In this document: positions 60,406 through 64,000 of the stretch, piece by piece
How positions within the stretch are numbered: position 1 is the stretch's first letter
How the letters are laid out: every line of letters begins with the position of its first letter
Source: Pseudoflavonifractor intestinihominis
Lineage (GTDB): Bacteria; Bacillota; Clostridia; Oscillospirales; Oscillospiraceae
DNA length: 64,000 nucleotides
NCBI RefSeq assembly: GCF_040096055.1
Contig: NZ_JBBMFK010000001.1
Location: forward strand, 1 to 64,000
Direction: 5' to 3'
Program-made: the position numbers and the translations under genes
The notes under the pieces: generated by a model
Told to the model about the DNA's origin: nothing
What the model saw: only the letters and a program-made list of their open reading frames with translations
Database searches by the model: none

Positions 60406-61896
60406 TTACACGCCGCAGGCCCAGCCCCGGCTGCGGCTCACCGCCCGGTGCCAGTCCTCCATGAGGGCGGCGCGGCGGGCCGGGTCCATGTCGGGGGTGT
60501 AGGTGGTGTCGCAGGCCCAGAGGTGGGTGATCTCCTCCCGGTCCCTCCACACGCCCACGGCCAGACCGGCCAGATAGGCCGCCCCCAGGGCGGTGGTCTC
60601 CCGGATCATGGGCCGGCGGACCTGCCGGTCCAGAATGTCCGCCTGGAACTGCATGAGGAACCGGTCCCGGCTGGCGCCGCCGTCCGCCTTCAGCTGGGTG
60701 AGGGGCACGCCGGTATCCGCCTCCATGGCCCGCACCAGGTCGGCCACCTGGTAGGCGATGGACTCCTGGGCCGCCCGGATGATGTGTTCCCGCCGGGTGC
60801 CCCGGGTCAGGCCCACGATGCAGCCCCGGGCGTACATATCCCAGTAGGGGGCCCCCAGGCCGGTGAAGGCGGGCACCAGGTACACGCCGCCGTTGTCGGG
60901 CACCTTCTGGGCGTAGTACTCCGCGTCCCGGCTCTCGGTGAAGAAGCGCATCTCGTCCCGCAGCCACTGGATCACCGCGCCGCCCACGAATACCGAGCCC
61001 TCCAGGGCGTACTGCACGCCCCCGTCCAGGCCGATGGCGATGGTGGTGAGCAGGCCGTTCTTGCTCTCGCAGGGGGCGGAGCCGGTGTTCATCAGCAGGA
61101 AGCAGCCGGTGCCGTAGGTGTTCTTGGCGTCGCCGGGGGAGAAGCAGGTCTGGCCGAAGAGGGCGGCCTGCTGGTCTCCCGCCATGCCCGCGATGGGCAC
61201 CCGGGCGCCCTGGATGTCGGCATAGCCGTAGATCTCGCTGGAGGAGCGCACCTCCGGCAGCATAGCCCGGGGGATGTCCAGGGCCTGGAGCAGGGTGTCG
61301 TCCCAGTCCAGGCGGCGGATGTCAAAGAGCATGGTGCGGGAGGCGTTGGTCACGTCGGTGGCGTGGACCGCCCCGCCGGTCAGCTTCCACAGCAGCCAGC
61401 TGTCCACCGTGCCGAAGAGGATCTCGCCCCGACCGGCCTTCTCCCTGGCCCCCTCCACGTGGTCCAGAATCCACTTGATCTTGGTGCCTGAGAAGTAGGC
61501 GTCCGGGATCAGGCCGGTGACGGCCCGGATGTGGTCCCCCAGGCCCTTTTCCAGCAGGCTGTCCACGATCTCCGCCGTCCGGCGGCACTGCCACACGATG
61601 GCGTTGTGGATGGGCCGCCCGGTGGCCTTATCCCACAGGATGGTGGTCTCCCGCTGGTTGGTGATGCCGATGGCCGCCACGTCCGCCGGGGATACCCCGG
61701 TCTGGGCGATGACCTCCATCATCACCGCGTACTGGGAGGACCAGATCTCCATGGCGTCGTGCTCCACCCAGCCCTCCCGGGGGTAGATCTGGGTGAATTC
61801 CTTCTGGGAGATGCCCACAATGTTCTGCTCGCTGTCGAAGAGAATGGCGCGGGAGCTGGTGGTGCCCTGGTCCAGCGCCAGAATATACTTGTCCAT
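60406..61896 (-). CDS. glpK: Glycerol kinase
   Basis: The 496-residue FGGY-family kinase phosphorylates glycerol to glycerol 3-phosphate. It has the N-terminal YILALDQGTTSSRAILFD, WVEHDAMEIW, GITNQRETTILWDKATG, NTYGTGCFLLMNTG and a late LKADGGASRDRFLMQFQAD. The start follows AGGAGGCATCGCC. It ends a minus-strand operon with the DUF1667 protein and two FAD oxidoreductases, which would oxidise the product. Confidence 0.95.
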   Translation of the reverse strand: MDKYILALDQGTTSSRAILFDSEQNIVGISQKEFTQIYPREGWVEHDAMEIWSSQYAVMMEVIAQTGVSPADVAAIGITNQRETTILWDKATGRPIHNAIVWQCRRTAEIVDSLLEKGLGDHIRAVTGLIPDAYFSGTKIKWILDHVEGAREKAGRGEILFGTVDSWLLWKLTGGAVHATDVTNASRTMLFDIRRLDWDDTLLQALDIPRAMLPEVRSSSEIYGYADIQGARVPIAGMAGDQQAALFGQTCFSPGDAKNTYGTGCFLLMNTGSAPCESKNGLLTTIAIGLDGGVQYALEGSVFVGGAVIQWLRDEMRFFTESRDAEYYAQKVPDNGGVYLVPAFTGLGAPYWDMYARGCIVGLTRGTRREHIIRAAQESIAYQVADLVRAMEADTGVPLTQLKADGGASRDRFLMQFQADILDRQVRRPMIRETTALGAAYLAGLAVGVWRDREEITHLWACDTTYTPDMDPARRAALMEDWHRAVSRSRGWACGV

Positions 61897-61926
61897 GGCG
61901 ATGCCTCCTGTCGAGTTGATGGTCCG

Positions 61927-62271
61927 TCAGATGGCCCGGGTGGTGACGAAATTGGCCCCGGTGCCGCATACATTGGGCAGCACCACCTGGCCCAGCGCCG
62001 CCGGTGCGGTCAGCGTCACGCCGTCCAGGGCCGCCGCGGCAGAGCGCACCAGCGCCTTGGGGATGGGCCGGTCGGTCTTGACGGGACAGCGGGGATGGAC
62101 GCCGCCCACGCAGCGCACCGTGGAGGTGACCACCCGGGTGGGGTTGGTCAGCTCTATTCTACCATACTCCGCTCCTCTTGGACAGCCGTTTCCTGTGACG
62201 GCGTAATCCTGCTCCTCGTCCACCGCCAGGCGGCAGCCCCTGGGGCACACGATGCAGACTAAGTTTTTCAT
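61927..62271 (-). CDS. DUF1667 domain-containing protein
   Basis: The 114-residue protein starts LVCIVCPRGCRLAV with a CxxCxxxC pattern and has GNGCPRGAEYGRIELTNPTRVVTSTV, typical of DUF1667. In Clostridia it regularly lies between glpK and the glycerol 3-phosphate dehydrogenase subunits and may hold an Fe-S cluster that passes electrons on. It overlaps the upstream oxidoreductase gene by 4 bp. Confidence 0.9.
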   Translation of the reverse strand: MKNLVCIVCPRGCRLAVDEEQDYAVTGNGCPRGAEYGRIELTNPTRVVTSTVRCVGGVHPRCPVKTDRPIPKALVRSAAAALDGVTLTAPAALGQVVLPNVCGTGANFVTTRAI

Positions 62272-63524
62272 CTCCCGGTCGCCTCCTCCACCGATATGGT
62301 CAGCTCCTCCACGGCCCGGGACAGCAGGGCGGGGGAGAGGGTGATGCGCTCCATCTCGCCGGGGGCCATGTGCCGCCGGGGGAAGGCGGCCAGCTCTTTC
62401 CCAACCGAGGACACCACGATCCGGCTGTCCCCCAAGATGCGGTTTACCCGGAAAAACACCCCGCAGCCCCCCTTTGCCCGGTCCGACCGCAGCCGCTGGG
62501 GCACCGTGTAGTTTACCCCATCGCCGGGGGTGATGGTCACAGCGTCACCGGCGGAGGCGCCGCCGGACAGCACATACTCGGCTGCGGCCTCACCGGCCCG
62601 GGCGCTCTCGGCGGTGACAAAGTCCACCAGGTCGTGGACGTGGGCGGCGTTGCCGCAGGCAAACACGCCGGGCATGGAGGTCTCCATGTTCTCCTCCACC
62701 ACCGCGCCGCCGGTGCGGCGGTCCATCTCAATGCCGGCCTGCTGGGTCAGCTCGTTCTCCGGAATGAGGCCCACCGACAGCAGCAGGGTGTCGCAGTCAA
62801 AGACCATCTCAGTGCCCGGAACGGGGCGGCGATTTTCGTCCACTTTGGACACCACCACCTGCTCCACCCGGTCCCTGCCCTTGATGTCGGTCACCGTGTG
62901 GGACAGGTAGAGGGGGATGTTGAAGTCCTCCAGGCACTGGACGATGTTCCGGTTCAGGCCGCCCGAGTAGGGCATGACCTCCACGCAGGCCAGCACTTCC
63001 GTCCCTTCCAGGGTCATGCGCCGGGCCATGATGAGGCCGATGTCCCCGCTGCCCAGAATGACCACCCGCTTGCCGGGCAGCCAGCCCTCCATATTCACAT
63101 ACCGCTGGGCCGCCCCGGCGGTGAGTACACCGGCGGGCCGGGTGCCCGGGATGGCGATGGCCCCCCGGGTCCGCTCCCGGCAGCCCATGGCCAGCACCAC
63201 AGACTTGGCCTCCTCCACAGCGTAGCCACCGGGGCCCACCATATGGACCGCCGGGCCGGGGGCGATCTCCAGCGCCATGGTCTCCAGCCGAACCTCCACG
63301 CCGGTGTCCGAGAGCAGCTTAATAAACCGCCCGGCGTACTCCGGGCCGGTGAGCTCCTCTTTGAAATACTGGAGGCCGAAGCCGCTGTGGATGCACTGAT
63401 TCAGAATGCCCCCCAGCTCCCTGTCCCGCTCCACCAGGAGGATGGACCGCAGGCCCTTCTCCCAGGCGGCCCAGGCGGCGGCCAGACCGGCGGGCCCGCC
63501 GCCGATGACGATCAGATCATACAT
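62268..63524 (-). CDS. NAD(P)/FAD-dependent oxidoreductase of the glycerol operon
   Basis: The 418-residue flavoprotein has an N-terminal FAD site (DLIVIGGGPAGLAAAWAAWEKG), LVERDRELGGILNQCIHSGFG, a second Rossmann site VVILGSGDIGLIMARRM, and PGVFACGNAAHVHDLVD near the end. It resembles the middle subunit of anaerobic-type glycerol 3-phosphate oxidation modules and would pass electrons from the partner subunit to NAD or an acceptor. Overlaps with both neighbours show a single operon. Confidence 0.87.
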   Translation of the reverse strand: MYDLIVIGGGPAGLAAAWAAWEKGLRSILLVERDRELGGILNQCIHSGFGLQYFKEELTGPEYAGRFIKLLSDTGVEVRLETMALEIAPGPAVHMVGPGGYAVEEAKSVVLAMGCRERTRGAIAIPGTRPAGVLTAGAAQRYVNMEGWLPGKRVVILGSGDIGLIMARRMTLEGTEVLACVEVMPYSGGLNRNIVQCLEDFNIPLYLSHTVTDIKGRDRVEQVVVSKVDENRRPVPGTEMVFDCDTLLLSVGLIPENELTQQAGIEMDRRTGGAVVEENMETSMPGVFACGNAAHVHDLVDFVTAESARAGEAAAEYVLSGGASAGDAVTITPGDGVNYTVPQRLRSDRAKGGCGVFFRVNRILGDSRIVVSSVGKELAAFPRRHMAPGEMERITLSPALLSRAVEELTISVEEATGR

Positions 63525-64000
63525 GGCTCATCCCTCCTTTGGTCTCCCCGGCCAGCATCCAGCTGCCGGCGTTCTCCTGCAAGAGCTTTTTGCCGCCCAG
63601 ACCCAGCTCCCGGTCCAGCAGCTCGGCCACTCGCGGGCCGCAGAAGCCGCCCTGGCACCGGCCCAGCCCGGCCCCCACCCGGCGCTTTACCCCGTCCAGA
63701 GAGCGGGGCGGGATGGGGCGGCGGAAGCAGTCCAGAATCTCCCCCTCGGTGACCGTCTCGCACCGGCACACAATGCGGCCGTACGCCGGACAGGCGGCCA
63801 CCAGGGCCGCCTTCTCCGCCAGAGGCAGCTCCTTGAAGCGGATGCGCTTCCTGGTGCACACAAAATCCGGCTTTTCCTCCAGTTCCAGCCCGGCGGCGGA
63901 CAGCAGCCCGGCGGCGTACTCGGCGATGGCGGGGGCGGCGGTGAGGCCGGGGGAGCAGATGCCCGCCAGGTCAAAGAACCCGGGGACCGCCTCCCGGATG
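63517..64000 (-). CDS. FAD-dependent glycerol-3-phosphate oxidoreductase (GlpA-like), C-terminal part
   Basis: The gene runs off the right edge; about 160 C-terminal residues are visible. FFDLAGICSPGLTAAPAIAEYAA is the end of the FAD domain. A BFD-like 2Fe-2S region follows (IVCRCETVTEGEILDC, GLGRCQGGFCGPRV) and ends with KGGMSHV. This is the usual C-terminus of GlpA-type dehydrogenases in Clostridia. It overlaps the next gene by 8 bp. Confidence 0.85.
   Translation of the reverse strand, partial: IREAVPGFFDLAGICSPGLTAAPAIAEYAAGLLSAAGLELEEKPDFVCTRKRIRFKELPLAEKAALVAACPAYGRIVCRCETVTEGEILDCFRRPIPPRSLDGVKRRVGAGLGRCQGGFCGPRVAELLDRELGLGGKKLLQENAGSWMLAGETKGGMSHV

Overview
The window is one stretch of a high-G+C Firmicutes chromosome. 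The gene repertoire suggests a gut Oscillospiraceae bacterium (Flavonifractor / Lawsonibacter / Intestinimonas type). The evidence is SLH-anchored surface protein, AgrC/LytTR and PadR regulators, single-chain PurL, AGGAGG ribosome binding sites throughout, and Clostridia-type mobile genes. The taxon is inferred from gene content and base composition; no rRNA is present.

Positions 1-20440 are an accessory island. Its backbone is a candidate defence / DNA-modification locus, all on the plus strand: a 5'-truncated DUF1156 methyltransferase fragment (43-1161), a second DUF1156-type methyltransferase (1192-3423), a DUF499 P-loop ATPase with an N-terminal Swt1-type HEPN region (3427-6453), and a coiled-coil protein with a HEPN-like C-terminus (19351-20205). 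A mobilizable element of about 12.45 kb (about 6440-18896) sits inside the 3' end of the ATPase gene. It cuts off the last 128 codons, which remain in frame on the far side (18896-19282). The element carries a large serine recombinase, a MobA/MobL (MOBQ) relaxase with an oriT-like hairpin, a CHC2 primase/VapE-type helicase, a RepA-like winged helix protein and small accessory genes, but no type IV secretion genes, so it would need a helper to transfer. Its cargo is an RlmN/Cfr-family radical SAM rRNA methyltransferase (possible ribosome-targeting antibiotic resistance), a DUF3784 membrane protein, and a left-hand group (small HTH, SnoaL-like, flavin reductase, Cdd1-type HhH). The island abuts the 3' end of an RlmD-family gene (20441-21892) whose last 91 residues look swapped in, as expected at an integration site.

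From 20441 onward the window is ordinary chromosome. 22.1-24.1 kb: ECF sigma factor with a membrane partner. 24.9-26.8 kb: secreted CAP-BIG2-SLH protein. 26.9-33.0 kb (minus): GNAT, two ABC exporters, an AgrC-like kinase lacking a sensor domain, a LytTR regulator and another GNAT. 33.0-34.4 kb: a second, TRAM-containing RlmD. 34.4-35.3 kb: DUF3298 lipoprotein. 35.6-44.9 kb (plus): secA, pgeF, a family-5 solute-binding lipoprotein and purL. 45.4 kb: orphan OmpR-type regulator. 46.16-46.46 kb: tRNA-Met, tRNA-Glu and tRNA-Val, followed by tRNA remnants and three intrinsic terminators. 46.7-48.4 kb: DUF2812/PadR pair with a clear operator.

49.8-56.2 kb (minus) is a seven-gene operon that joins nickel-pincer cofactor synthesis (larE, larB, larC), an FmdE-family protein and a metal-type ABC importer. 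It is preceded by a leader containing an attenuator-like terminator. The right end holds an aldo/keto reductase, an amidase, a Cys-rich mini-protein, a cold-shock protein with a long hairpin leader, an unrecognised gene, and a glycerol operon (glpK, DUF1667, two FAD oxidoreductases) that runs off the window edge.
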